Shown: positions 25,839 to 34,504 of the stretch, piece by piece
Position numbering within the stretch: the first letter of the stretch is position 1
How the letters are laid out: the number at the start of each line of letters is the position of its first letter
Assembly (NCBI RefSeq): GCF_003330845.1
Contig: NZ_CP026121.1
Location: 3,267,501-3,331,500 of the forward strand
Direction of reading: 5' to 3'
Source: Streptomyces sp. Go-475
Lineage (GTDB): Bacteria; Actinomycetota; Actinomycetes; Streptomycetales; Streptomycetaceae
DNA: 64,000 nt
Made by a program: the position numbers and the translations under genes
The notes under the pieces: generated by a model
The model's database searches: none
Told to the model about the DNA's origin: nothing
Seen by the model: the letters and a program-made list of their open reading frames with translations, nothing else

Positions 25839-27044
25839 TCACCCGTCGGGTGCGGAACGCCTCCGGCCCCCGCGAACCCTGACCCGAGGCTCACTTCCCG
25901 GCCACAACCGGGGCTTCTGCTTCGCCGCCAGGTCCTCCATCCAGCCGAACGCCAGGACGCAGGCGCCGATGAGTGCCCAGACCAGGGCCAGCACCGGCCA
26001 GGGGCTCTCCAGCAGTCCGGGGACGTTCTGTTCCAGTACGGGGAAGCCCCACAGCCGGTCCCAGAGCGTGGCGGCGACCAGGATGCAGATGTTGTGCCAC
26101 AGGTAGATGGTCACGGCCCGGGAGTTGAGCAGGCCGATCGCCCCGGCCCAGCGGCGGAGCCTGCCCGGCCACTCGGACCAGGACGGGCTGACGTGGAGCA
26201 GCAGCAGGACCGTGCCGAAGGACCACAGGGCCTGGGCGAGGGGCATGCTGTCCAGGTCGTTGCCGGTGCCGAAGTCGTGGTGCAGGGCGTACCAGAGACC
26301 GGCCAGGGCGATGACGGGCGCCACGGACGGGACGATGTAGCGCGGCAGCCGCCGCAGGATGCCCTCCTGGTGGGCCATGCCGAGGATCCAGCAGGCGCCG
26401 AACGTGGAGAAGTCCGTGAGCGCCGAGGGGATCCGCTCGCCGGGGAGCGTGAGCCAGCCCTGCTCGAAGGCGACGGCCAGCACGATCGGCGCGGACAGGG
26501 TGACGACCGGCAGGGCGCGCAGGGCCTTGAGCAGGAAGGGGGACAGCAGGACGTACCAGAGGTAGGCGCGGATGTACCAGAGCGGCCCGGCGAGGTCCGC
26601 CGCCCAGTTCTCGCCGATGAAGCCGTGCACGCCGGGCAGGCCCTCGGCGTACGGCGGGTCGCTGAACGGCACGATCCAGAAGGTGAGGTGGAGCCACCAC
26701 CAGCCGGGGTGTCCGTCCGCGTCCGGTCCCCAGCCCTGCAGGACCATGCCGGTGACGCCGACGACGCCCAGCAGCCACAGCGGGGGCAGCAGCCGCCGCA
26801 GCCGGCCGCGGATCACCTGGACCGGCGGGCGCTTCAGCGAGCGGGCCATGAGGTTGCCGGCGAGCGCGAACATCACGCCCATGGACGGGAACACCAGCGG
26901 CAGCCAGGCCCAGCCGGTCAGGTGGTACAGCACGACACGGAACAGCGCGAGGGCGCGCAGCAGGTCGAAGTAGCGGTCGCGTCCGGGGCGTGCGGAGGGG
27001 GTCTGCTCCCGCCTCGGAGCCGTGGTCACGGGTGCCGTGGTCAT
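25839..27044 (-). CDS. Acyltransferase-3 family membrane protein of a MatAB-like polysaccharide locus
   Basis: 401 residues with about ten membrane helices. The acyltransferase-3 start RDRYFDLLRALALFRVVLYH carries the catalytic-type R and H. GENWAADLAGPLWYIRAYLW near 165 and ITIYLWHNICILVA-like (AVTIYLWHNICILVAATLWD) near 345 are also typical. It likely O- or N-acylates a surface polysaccharide or helps export it. ATG 27044 overlaps the stop of the NodB-GT2 gene by 4 bases, so the two are co-translated. In Streptomyces such a pair (mat genes) makes the poly-b-1,6-N-acetylglucosamine that glues hyphae into pellets. This call rests on domain makeup and position. Confidence 0.85.
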   Translation of the reverse strand: MTTAPVTTAPRREQTPSARPGRDRYFDLLRALALFRVVLYHLTGWAWLPLVFPSMGVMFALAGNLMARSLKRPPVQVIRGRLRRLLPPLWLLGVVGVTGMVLQGWGPDADGHPGWWWLHLTFWIVPFSDPPYAEGLPGVHGFIGENWAADLAGPLWYIRAYLWYVLLSPFLLKALRALPVVTLSAPIVLAVAFEQGWLTLPGERIPSALTDFSTFGACWILGMAHQEGILRRLPRYIVPSVAPVIALAGLWYALHHDFGTGNDLDSMPLAQALWSFGTVLLLLHVSPSWSEWPGRLRRWAGAIGLLNSRAVTIYLWHNICILVAATLWDRLWGFPVLEQNVPGLLESPWPVLALVWALIGACVLAFGWMEDLAAKQKPRLWPGSEPRVRVRGGRRRSAPDG

Positions 27045-29233
27045 GCGACCGGCCTCCCGTCCATCTGCCGCTGGGGCGTGGGGCTTCCGCCCCCGGGCAG
27101 CCCCACCGCTCCCGTGCGCCGCAGCTTCTGCCAGCGCAGCCGGCCGCCGGTGAGCGCGGTGATCCAGGACTGGAGCAGGACGACGTACATGAGCTGCCGG
27201 TAGAGGAGCTGCTGGAGCGGCAGGGAGATGAGGTGGGTCATGCGTTCCTTGTCGAGGTGGAACGCGTAGGCCGCGCACACCCCTTGTACGGCGAGGACGC
27301 CCAGCCAGGCGCCGATGGTCTTCTCGGTCGGGCCGAACACCAGCCCGTACAGCAGGAACACGTCGATCAGCGGGGCGAGCAGCGGCGCCACGACCATGAA
27401 CATGGAGACCAGCGGGAGCCCGACCCGGCCGAAGCGGCCCGAGGGTCCGCGGTCGACGAGGGCCCGGCGGTGCTTCCAGATGGCCTGCATCGTGCCGTAC
27501 GACCAGCGGTAGCGCTGGGACCACAGCTGCTGCACGGACTCGGGGGCCTCGGTCCAGGCGATGGCCTTCTCCGCGTAGACGACGTGCCAGCCGTCGCGGT
27601 GCAGGGCCATGGTGATGTCGGTGTCCTCGGCGAGCGTGTCGTCGCTCATGCCGCCGACCCGTTCCAGCGCGCTGCGCCGGAACGCGCCGACCGCGCCGGG
27701 GATGGTGGGCATGCAGCGCAGCACGTCGTACATGCGGCGGTCGAGGTTGAAGCCCATCACGTACTCGATGTGCTGCCAGGCGCCGATGAGCGAGTCGCGG
27801 TTGCCGACCTTGGCGTTGCCGGCGACGGCGCCGACGCGCGGGTCGCCGAAGGGCTGCACGAGTTCGCGGACGGTGGTCGGCTCGAAGACGGTGTCGCCGT
27901 CCATCATCACGATGATGTCGTGGCGGGCGTTGGCGATCCCGCGGTTGAGCGCGGCGGGCTTGCCCGCGTTGAGCTGGCGGACGACCCGTACGCCGGGCAG
28001 GCCGAGGTTCTCGACGATACGGGCGGTGCCGTCGCTGGAACCGTCGTCGATGACCAGCACCTCGATGGGGTGGTCGCTGGCGACCAGGGAACGGACCGTC
28101 TGCTCGATGCACTTGGCCTCGTTGTAGGCGGGCACCAGCACCGACACCGGTTCGGTGACGGGCGTGCCCCAGCTGAAGTTCCGCCGCCGCACCCGGCGGG
28201 CGTGCGCGACGGACAGGATCAGCATCAGCCCGAGACGCCCGAAGACGAGCACGCCGACGACGGCGAGGCCCGCGACCAGAACGCCGGTGATCTTCTCGGA
28301 GGCCTGCACCAGGAAGACCCACGCCTCGCCCTTGACCGCCTCCAGCCCGGCGACCGGGGTGTGCGCGCTGGGGGCGTCCAGGGCGGCGGTGAGGGTGTCG
28401 AAGCGGTAGCCCTGGTCCTTCAGCCCGGTGATGAACCGGTCGAGTGCGGCCACGGTCTGGGAGCGGTCGCCGCCGGAGTCGTGCATGAGCACGATGGCGC
28501 CCTCGCCGTTCTTCGGCGTGGCGTTGCTGATGATCTTCTCGACGCCGGGCCGGCGCCAGTCCTCGCTGTCGGTGTCGTTGACGATGGTGATGTAGCCCTT
28601 GCTGCCGATGTACTCGGTCACCGGCCAGGACTTGTTGTCCATGACGTGCGCGAACGACGAGTAGGGCGGGCGGAACAGCGAGGTGCGGATGCCGGCCGCC
28701 CCGGCGAGCGCGAGCTGGTTCTGGGACAGTTCCCAGTCGATGCGGCTCTTGCTCTGCAGCGACAGGTCCGGGTGGTTGAAGGTGTGCAGCCCGATCTCGT
28801 GGCCCTCGTCGACCATGCGCTGCACGAGGTCCGGGTGGCGGGAGGCCATGGTGCCGGTGATGAAGAAGACGGCGTGGGCCTCGTGCTTCTTCAGCACGTC
28901 GAGGACCTTGGGCGTCCACATCGGGTCCGGGCCGTCGTCGAAGGTCAGGACCAGTTCGTGGTCCGGCAGCTCCAGGCCGGCGGGCTTCCCGTCCCGGGTG
29001 TCGATGACGGGCCCGCCCTTGAGGATGTCCTTCGGTACGCGGTCGTTGGCGGCCGGCGGTCCGACGCGGTGGTCGGCGAGGATCTCGCTGTGCACGTAGC
29101 CGCGCAGCATGAGCATCGCCATCAGCGCGACGAGGACGAGCAGGGGCAGCAGCAGGCGCAGGGGCAGGCGGCGCCGCCTGGAGCCGCCACGGGCTCGGGG
29201 CGCGGGCCCGGGACGGCTGGTACGGGATGCCAT
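27041..29233 (-). CDS. matB: Bifunctional polysaccharide deacetylase / family 2 glycosyltransferase (MatB-like)
   Basis: 730 residues. A basic N-terminus and a membrane helix (LLLPLLVLVALMAMLML) are followed by an extracellular NodB deacetylase domain (about 90-290) with the metal triad in VLTFDDGPDP, GLHTFNHPD and the catalytic RPPYSSF. A second membrane segment near 320 leads to a cytosolic GT2 synthase domain: VSVLVPAYNEAKCIEQTVRS, MMDGDTVFEP, AEDTDITMALHRDGW and the QRYRWSYGTMQ motif of processive synthases. C-terminal membrane helices follow. This joins PgaB-like and PgaC-like activities in one chain, as in the Streptomyces MatB protein for poly-GlcNAc. The gene letter is from memory and not certain. 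Start ATG 29233; overlaps the acyltransferase gene by 4 bases. Confidence 0.88.
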   Translation of the reverse strand: MASRTSRPGPAPRARGGSRRRRLPLRLLLPLLVLVALMAMLMLRGYVHSEILADHRVGPPAANDRVPKDILKGGPVIDTRDGKPAGLELPDHELVLTFDDGPDPMWTPKVLDVLKKHEAHAVFFITGTMASRHPDLVQRMVDEGHEIGLHTFNHPDLSLQSKSRIDWELSQNQLALAGAAGIRTSLFRPPYSSFAHVMDNKSWPVTEYIGSKGYITIVNDTDSEDWRRPGVEKIISNATPKNGEGAIVLMHDSGGDRSQTVAALDRFITGLKDQGYRFDTLTAALDAPSAHTPVAGLEAVKGEAWVFLVQASEKITGVLVAGLAVVGVLVFGRLGLMLILSVAHARRVRRRNFSWGTPVTEPVSVLVPAYNEAKCIEQTVRSLVASDHPIEVLVIDDGSSDGTARIVENLGLPGVRVVRQLNAGKPAALNRGIANARHDIIVMMDGDTVFEPTTVRELVQPFGDPRVGAVAGNAKVGNRDSLIGAWQHIEYVMGFNLDRRMYDVLRCMPTIPGAVGAFRRSALERVGGMSDDTLAEDTDITMALHRDGWHVVYAEKAIAWTEAPESVQQLWSQRYRWSYGTMQAIWKHRRALVDRGPSGRFGRVGLPLVSMFMVVAPLLAPLIDVFLLYGLVFGPTEKTIGAWLGVLAVQGVCAAYAFHLDKERMTHLISLPLQQLLYRQLMYVVLLQSWITALTGGRLRWQKLRRTGAVGLPGGGSPTPQRQMDGRPVA

Positions 29234-29310
29234 GGGTGGTGGTACTCCGGTGGTGCGGGGAGGGTGGTGCGGGGACGGTCACGCGGCGGGCCGGGCACGC
29301 CCGGGCAGGT

Positions 29311-29389
29311 GGTCGGTACGGGTGGCCAGGGTCGGGACGGGTGACCAGGCGTCGGTACGGGTGACCAGAGGTCGGTACCGATGGCCAGG
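29311..29389. repeat. Four imperfect 19-20 bp tandem repeats
   Basis: Units of the type ggtcggtacgggtgaccag lie in the 291-base gap between the Pro-rich membrane protein gene and the NodB-GT2 gene. The rest of the gap (29234-29524) shows no gene. The array may act on mRNA or promoter structure, or be neutral. Confidence 0.7.
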
Positions 29390-29524
29390 GGGTCCGCGAA
29401 GTCGCGTCGTTCGCCCGGCGGCGGGGCCTGCGGTGTCCTGGGGCCCCCTGCCCGGGCGAAGCCGAGCGCTGGGGGAACGTGCGTGCCAGGCGTCGCGGGG
29501 CAGGCGCGAACGTGCGGACGTCCC

Positions 29525-30553
29525 CTAGGCGGCGGGTGTCTGGGCGATGGGCTGGGTTGCGGCCGGGCCGTCGGCGACGGTGCCGCCGTCCCCGCCGGTG
29601 CCCGTGGTCTCGGTCGGCGGCTCGGGTGTGGTGCCGCCGGTCGGTGTCGGGGAGGACACGGGCGGGCTCGGCGGGTTCGCCGGCTCGCTCGGGCCCGGGT
29701 CGGTCACGCCGGTGCCCGGGGCCGGGGTGGTCCGGGTCGCGGTCGGCGTGGGGTCGGCGGTCGTGCCGGTGCGGCCGGGCCCGGCGGAGGCCACGGGTTC
29801 GAGGGCACTGGGACCGGGCGAGGGGGCGGTGACCTCGTCGGTCGTCGGCGTGCTGCCCGGGGCGGTGGCGCCGCTGCCGCCGGCCGGGGCCGACTCGGCG
29901 GGCAGGGGAGGAGTCTCGACCTGCCCGGCCGGCGGGCCCTCCTTCTTGCCCGGCACGGGCAGCCAGGGCGCGTTGGAGTTGCCCGACAGCAGCGTGGCGA
30001 CGATGACGACGGCGTAGACGCCGCACGCCAGGGCGATGACCATGCCGATCCGCCGGAAGCGGCGGCTGCGGCGGCCGGACTCGTCGACGAAGACGGGCCG
30101 GTCGGCCGGGGCCGGACCGACACCGGCGCCTTCCTTGACCTGCCGCAGGAAACCGTCCCCGAGCTGGACGGCGTCGAGCTGGACCGTGACCTCGTGCGGA
30201 TCGTGGGTGCGTCCGGCAGGGTCGCTGGTGTGCCCGGCAGGGTCGCTGGTGTGCCCGGCAGGATCGTGGCCGGGCCCGGGCAGGCCGGCTTCCTCCGGTT
30301 CCCGCCAGGGGTCGCGGACGGCGGGCCGGGGCCCGGTGCCCGGTGCGAGCGAGTCGGCCTCGCCCTCGCTCTGCCGCGGAATCCCGCGCAGTATCTCCGT
30401 CGCGCCGGGCCGCCGGCGCTCGGTCAGCCGGACGTCGCCGGCGAAGACCTGGGTGACTCTGCGGTCCCGGCCCATGCCGTCCGCGGGGACTTCACCGGTG
30501 GCCGACGCGGCCTCGGGCCACTCGGGTTGGGCGTCTTCTCGCCACTTTGTCAC
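29525..30553 (-). CDS. Single-pass membrane protein with Pro/Thr-rich outer domain, function unknown
   Basis: 342 residues. Residues 1-170 are cytosolic and hydrophilic, with three copies of a DPAGHTS unit near 95-115 encoded by an 18-bp repeat (about 30210-30265). One membrane helix follows (IGMVIALACGVYAVVIVATL), then about 150 residues of Pro/Thr/Gly-rich sequence outside the membrane. No enzyme motif is visible. It precedes the NodB-GT2 gene on the same strand, so it could be a surface partner of that polysaccharide system. GTG 30553 was taken as start (GTGACAAAGTGG). Confidence 0.7.
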   Translation of the reverse strand: MTKWREDAQPEWPEAASATGEVPADGMGRDRRVTQVFAGDVRLTERRRPGATEILRGIPRQSEGEADSLAPGTGPRPAVRDPWREPEEAGLPGPGHDPAGHTSDPAGHTSDPAGRTHDPHEVTVQLDAVQLGDGFLRQVKEGAGVGPAPADRPVFVDESGRRSRRFRRIGMVIALACGVYAVVIVATLLSGNSNAPWLPVPGKKEGPPAGQVETPPLPAESAPAGGSGATAPGSTPTTDEVTAPSPGPSALEPVASAGPGRTGTTADPTPTATRTTPAPGTGVTDPGPSEPANPPSPPVSSPTPTGGTTPEPPTETTGTGGDGGTVADGPAATQPIAQTPAA

Positions 30554-30663
30554 GCGTACGCACTTCCCCCCACGGGATGGTTCAGGTGCGCGTACGACCT
30601 GAGCACCCGTCGTCGGACCGGGCCCCCAACCCGTCCGAGCGCCCCCCTATTACCACACCGTGC

Positions 30664-31686
30664 TCAGGCGTCGAATGTAGCGCACGCGGAGGTTATGTGT
30701 GGACGACGTGTCGAATCGTTTCGGTCGCGAGACCTCATGAGGACATCGTCACCAGCGGGAACCCACGTCCCGGCGGGCCGCCGCAGCCAGCCCTCCTCCG
30801 CCGCGAGCAGGGCCGCGGCCCGGCGCAGCGCGTCGAACGCGGGGTGGGTCAGGCCCCTGCGCCACACCAGTGAGACGGGGGACAGCGGCACGGGGTCGAC
30901 CAGGGGCCGTGACACCGTCGACGGCATGGCCGGAAATCCCACGACGGCCAGGACCGGATGGCGCGTTCTGGCCATGACCCGCTGGAACTCCTCCTCCCCC
31001 ACGGCCAGCGGCGCGGGTGGCGCGATCTCGATGCCGCGTCCCTCGAACAGCAGCCGCGCGAGGCCGGTCCACTCCGGCGTGCGCGCGTTGCCGGCGCCCG
31101 CGTAGACGGTCTCGCCGGCCAGTTCGGCGAGCGGCACCTCCGCCGGCGCGGCCAGCCGGTGGTCCTCGGGCAGGACGATCGCCATCGGCTCGTACCGCAC
31201 GGGCTGGTGGTCGAGCCCGGCCCGCAGCGCCGGGTCCAGCCCGGCGAAGCGTCCGAACGACGCGTCCAGCCGGCCCGCGAGCAGCTCGCCGGCGGCTCCG
31301 GTCAGGCCGCTCTCGTAGCGGGCCATCAGCTCGTGCTCCGGGGCGAGTTCACGGGCCCGGTGCAGGACGCGGCGCGGTGTGACCAGGCCCGGGGAGTTGA
31401 GGTCCACCAGCAGGGGCCGGGCCTGGTCGAAGGCGGCGAGCAGCTCGTCCTGCGCCCGGAGCACCCGGCGGGCGTACGGCAGGAGCCGCTCCCCGTCGGG
31501 CGTGAGCGTCACCTGCCGGGTGGTCCGCACGAACAACTCGGCCCCCAACTCCCGCTCCAGCCGCCGCACGTCCCGGCTGAGCGCCTGCTGCGCCAGGTGG
31601 AGCCGCACCGCGGCGCGGGTGAAGTGCAACTCCTCGGCGACGGTGACGAAGGCACGTAGGAGACGGGGGTCGAGGTGGGCGGGCAT
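30664..31686 (-). CDS. LysR-family transcriptional regulator
   Basis: 340 residues. The N-terminal winged helix-turn-helix is clear (LLRAFVTVAEELHFTRAAVR, QQALSRDVRRLERELGAELF). The effector-binding domain begins about residue 90, and the C-terminal 30 residues are a non-conserved extension. The target and co-inducer are unknown; no divergent partner gene lies directly upstream, where a 68-bp direct repeat is found. Start ATG 31686. Confidence 0.9.
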   Translation of the reverse strand: MPAHLDPRLLRAFVTVAEELHFTRAAVRLHLAQQALSRDVRRLERELGAELFVRTTRQVTLTPDGERLLPYARRVLRAQDELLAAFDQARPLLVDLNSPGLVTPRRVLHRARELAPEHELMARYESGLTGAAGELLAGRLDASFGRFAGLDPALRAGLDHQPVRYEPMAIVLPEDHRLAAPAEVPLAELAGETVYAGAGNARTPEWTGLARLLFEGRGIEIAPPAPLAVGEEEFQRVMARTRHPVLAVVGFPAMPSTVSRPLVDPVPLSPVSLVWRRGLTHPAFDALRRAAALLAAEEGWLRRPAGTWVPAGDDVLMRSRDRNDSTRRPHITSACATFDA

Positions 31687-31706
31687 GGGGGGAAACTACA
31701 ACGGGG

Positions 31707-31842
31707 GCGGGTCGGGGGTTCAGGGAACGGTGACCCGCGCCCGCCGCCCGGGGGCGGCCGGGGAGTCGGCGGAGGCGGGTCGAAGGTTCAGAGAACGATG
31801 ACCCGCGCCCGCCGCGCCGGGGCCGGTCGGGGAGCCGCGCAC
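31707..31842. repeat. Two direct repeats of about 68 bp upstream of the LysR gene
   Basis: Copies start at 31707 and 31775 with gcgggtcg, followed by gttcag-gaacg-tgacccgcgc and ccgccg. They differ at scattered sites. They fill most of the gap between the LysR start and the stop of the next leftward gene, so they overlap the LysR promoter region. Confidence 0.75.
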
Positions 31843-31863
31843 CAGGGGACGCCGCCCCCCGTC

Positions 31864-32691
31864 TCAGGAGTCGCCCCGCCCAGGGGTCTCGCTCTCGCCC
31901 GTCGCCTCGCCCCCGGCCGCGGTCTCGGTCTCGCCGGCCGGCGCCTCCTTCGGCGCTCCCGGCCCCACCCGGTGGCGGGGCACCGGCCGCAGCGGCGGGC
32001 GCGTCAGCGTGATCTGCCGGACGACCTGCTGGAAGCACGCCAGCGCGGCGAGCCCGGGCAGCGCGGCCGCCGCCGTGCCGAGGACGGTCCGGGGCGCCTG
32101 GGCGACGCACAGCAGAACGGCCACGCAGGAGAAGACCACGACCACACACCAGGAGTGCGCGGCACGGCGCTGGTGCAGCGCGGCCCGCAGGACGGACAGG
32201 GACGCCACCAGCCAGGGCCCGTAGACGAGGAGGGGCCACCAGGTGCGGAGGTTCCGCTCCGCCGGGGACACGGCGACCAGGCGCAGGGGGTCGTAGGCGA
32301 CCATGCCGCTCAGGAGGCTCACGGCGGAGGCGATGACGGCCGCCAGGGCGGCGACGAGGAAGCTGGTGGTGCGCAGCAGGCCGCCCGGGGCCCTGCGGGT
32401 GCGGACCTTGCGGTGACGGCGGGGGACGTCCCGTACGGGCGGCAGTTCCTCGGTGATGTCCTGGAGCCGCCTCATGTGCGCGCCCGGCGCCGGGGCCGGC
32501 TCCGCGGCCTCGGCCGGTTCCTCGTCCCGCGGCCCGGGAATCCGCGCCGCCTGTTCCCCGAGGGCCTCCTCGAGGATGAACGCCAGTTCCTCGGCCGGGT
32601 CCCAGGTCGGATCCGGCGGTGTCAGGGGGGTGATGAAATCCCGGGCCGGAGCCCGGTGCCGTCCGGTGCCCTCGATTCCTTTGTCGTACAT
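31864..32691 (-). CDS. DUF2637-like membrane protein
   Basis: 275 residues. The N-terminal 110 are acidic and Pro-rich (MYDKGIEGTGRHRAPARDFI). Then come four membrane helices: LLRTTSFLVAALAAVIASAV, WWPLLVYGPWLVASLSVLRA, SWCVVVVFSCVAVLLCVAQA and LGTAAAALPGLAALACFQQV. A hydrophilic tail rich in Glu/Gly/Pro follows. The arrangement resembles the DUF2637/SpdB-like proteins of Streptomyces, some of which are linked to plasmid spread; here the copy is chromosomal and its role unknown. Start ATG 32691; it follows the small gene at 32705 by 13 bases and is probably co-transcribed with it. Confidence 0.7.
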   Translation of the reverse strand: MYDKGIEGTGRHRAPARDFITPLTPPDPTWDPAEELAFILEEALGEQAARIPGPRDEEPAEAAEPAPAPGAHMRRLQDITEELPPVRDVPRRHRKVRTRRAPGGLLRTTSFLVAALAAVIASAVSLLSGMVAYDPLRLVAVSPAERNLRTWWPLLVYGPWLVASLSVLRAALHQRRAAHSWCVVVVFSCVAVLLCVAQAPRTVLGTAAAALPGLAALACFQQVVRQITLTRPPLRPVPRHRVGPGAPKEAPAGETETAAGGEATGESETPGRGDS

Positions 32692-32704
32692 GCCGGCGGC
32701 CCGA

Positions 32705-32950
32705 CTATTCCGCAAGCGCGAAGGCGGGCCATTCCGTTGCACTGATCCACCGTCGGGCGAGATCCTTTTCCAGCGTGCTCATGGCGTCGATGAAATCGCG
32801 CAGCACCGGCTCGGTCACCTGCAGCGTGACCGGGCAACCGGCCTTGGTGAGCGTGCCGTTGACGGTGGCCGACGAGTGCGCTGGAGCCGGAATGTAGGTG
32901 TATGGGCCGAGCGTTACCGCCCAACCGTCTTTCCTGGTCGCCTCGGTCAT
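32705..32950 (-). CDS. Small protein of unknown function in an AT-richer patch
   Basis: 81 residues beginning MTEATRKDGWAVTLGPYTYI, with no membrane segment. Helical second half: VTEPVLRDFIDAMSTLEKDL then ARRWISATEWPAFALAE. Its codons are less GC-biased at third positions than the neighbours (for example ATT, TTT, CTT-rich stretches), which suggests recent transfer. ATG 32950 was selected; the open frame extends upstream but without codon bias. It leads a two-gene unit with the DUF2637-like gene. No homologous family was recognised. Confidence 0.6.
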   Translation of the reverse strand: MTEATRKDGWAVTLGPYTYIPAPAHSSATVNGTLTKAGCPVTLQVTEPVLRDFIDAMSTLEKDLARRWISATEWPAFALAE

Positions 32951-33219
32951 GTACCGACTAACCGCCTCCCCACTTCGCCGGATGCGCGGCAAACGAGTGA
33001 AGGATTTTCCCCAATGAGCATCTTTTCCATGCGCCATGAGGAGCATCAGTAATCTCCATATCCCTGTATGAAAACAAGGAGAACAGGGAGAACAGGGAGC
33101 GAACATTTCTCGCCAGGGAGTTTCCCGCCATGGGCTTCCGGCCGTTGACAACGCAGGTGCGTGATTCCGCGCGGAACAGGTGTTGGACCGCTTGATCACC
33201 CCCGGGCGACGGTGGACGC
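32951..33219. other. Low-GC intergenic region between divergent genes
   Basis: 269 bases with runs such as gaaaacaaggagaacaggga and a 9-bp direct repeat (gagaacagg) near 33080. GC is clearly below the window average. It should contain the promoters of the leftward small gene and the rightward exporter; no clear motif was fixed. Confidence 0.5.
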
Positions 33220-34428
33220 ATGCCGCCACTCTCCCCGTACCGCCGTCTGTTCCGGCTGCCGGGCGCCCGTGCCTTCACCGCCGGGAACCTGATCGCCCGG
33301 CTGCCGATGGGCATGTTCAGCGTCAGCGCCGTCGTCATGATCGCCGGGACGCGGGGCTCGTACGCCCTGGCCGGTGCCGTCACGGCGACGGGCCTCGCGG
33401 CGACCGCGGTCGTCGCGCCCTGGACCGCGCGGCTCGTCGACCGGTACGGCCAGGCCCGGGTGGCCCTGCCCGCCACGGTGATCGCCGTCCTCGGCTCCCT
33501 CGCCCTGCTGCTCTGCGTCCGCCACGACGCCCCGGACTGGACCCTGTTCGCTTCCTACGCCGCCACCGCCACGACCCCCAACACCGGCGGCATGTCCCGG
33601 GCCCGCTGGGCCCATCTGCTGGCAGGCGACGCCGAGGCCCTGCACACCGCCAACTCCTTCGAGCAGGCCGTGGACGAACTGTGCTTCATGCTGGGCCCGG
33701 TGCTCGCGGCCTTCCTGTGCGGGGCGTTCTTCCCGGAGGCGGGCACGCTGGCCGGCGCGGTGCTGCTGCTGACCGGCATGGTCCTGTTCACGTCCCGGCG
33801 CGCGACGGAACCGCCGGTCCGGGAGCGGATACCCGCGAAGGCGCCGCTGCGCGCCCCCGGTATGCCCCCGCTGCTCACGGTCTGCCTGGCGATGGGCGGG
33901 ATCTTCGGCTCGACGGAGGTCGTCACGCTCGCCTTCGCGGACGCGCGGGGCCACTCCTCGGCGGCGGGTGCCGTGCTCGCGCTCCAGGCGGCGGGGTCGT
34001 GCGCGGCGGGCCTGGTGTACGGCGCCGTGAAGCCGGCGGGGCCGGCCGCGGCCCGCCTGTCATGGTGCGTGGCCACGATGGCCGCACTGCTGACCCTCCC
34101 GCTGCTCGCCGCCGCGCTCACCGGTTCGCTCCCGCTCCTGGCGGGCGCCCTGCTGGTCGCCGGCATGGCGACGGCCCCGACGATGGTCACCACCATGACG
34201 CTGGTCCAGCAGCGCACCCCCGAGGGCCGGCTGAACGAGGGCATGACCCTCGCGGTGACCGGCCTGCTCGGCGGTATCGCCGGTGGCAGCGCGCTCGGCG
34301 GCTGGATGGTGGAGCACGTGTCGGCGACGGCCGGATACGGCGTCCCGGTGACGGCGGCGGCCCTGGCCCTGGCGTTGTCCCTGACCGTGGCGTCGAATCG
34401 CTTCACCCTCACGTGCACAACCCATTGA
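33220..34428 (+). CDS. MFS transporter
   Basis: 402 residues with twelve predicted membrane helices and the drug-exporter-like topology of Streptomyces MFS proteins. It begins MPPLSPYRRLFRLPGARAFT and NLIARLPMGMFSVSAVVMIA. The motif A region is replaced by WTARLVDRYGQARVALPATV (residues 67-86), close to the usual GxLaDrxGrkp. The substrate cannot be read. ATG 33220 begins soon after a low-GC stretch. It precedes the GH31 gene by 76 bases on the same strand but is separated from it by an operator-like palindrome, so it may be a separate unit. Confidence 0.85.
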   Translation: MPPLSPYRRLFRLPGARAFTAGNLIARLPMGMFSVSAVVMIAGTRGSYALAGAVTATGLAATAVVAPWTARLVDRYGQARVALPATVIAVLGSLALLLCVRHDAPDWTLFASYAATATTPNTGGMSRARWAHLLAGDAEALHTANSFEQAVDELCFMLGPVLAAFLCGAFFPEAGTLAGAVLLLTGMVLFTSRRATEPPVRERIPAKAPLRAPGMPPLLTVCLAMGGIFGSTEVVTLAFADARGHSSAAGAVLALQAAGSCAAGLVYGAVKPAGPAAARLSWCVATMAALLTLPLLAAALTGSLPLLAGALLVAGMATAPTMVTTMTLVQQRTPEGRLNEGMTLAVTGLLGGIAGGSALGGWMVEHVSATAGYGVPVTAAALALALSLTVASNRFTLTCTTH

Positions 34429-34460
34429 CGCCCTCCCACACCCCCACATACGTTCAGCTG

Positions 34461-34474
34461 TCGAAGCGCTTCGA
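34461..34474. promoter_or_regulatory. LacI-type operator (TCGAAGCGCTTCGA)
   Basis: A perfect 14-bp palindrome with central CG, typical of LacI-family operators, stands 31 bases before the GH31 start. A related half-site (tcgaatcgcttc) lies about 70 bases upstream in the end of the MFS gene. It is the likely target of the LacI regulator encoded downstream. Confidence 0.75.
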
Positions 34475-34504
34475 TCACGCGCCGTGAAGTGAGGGACCCC
34501 CCAC

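Noticed and set aside
33180..34487. Alternative plus-strand frame over the MFS gene
   Set aside because: Arg/Gly/Pro-rich shadow; the membrane helices occur only in frame 33220-34428.
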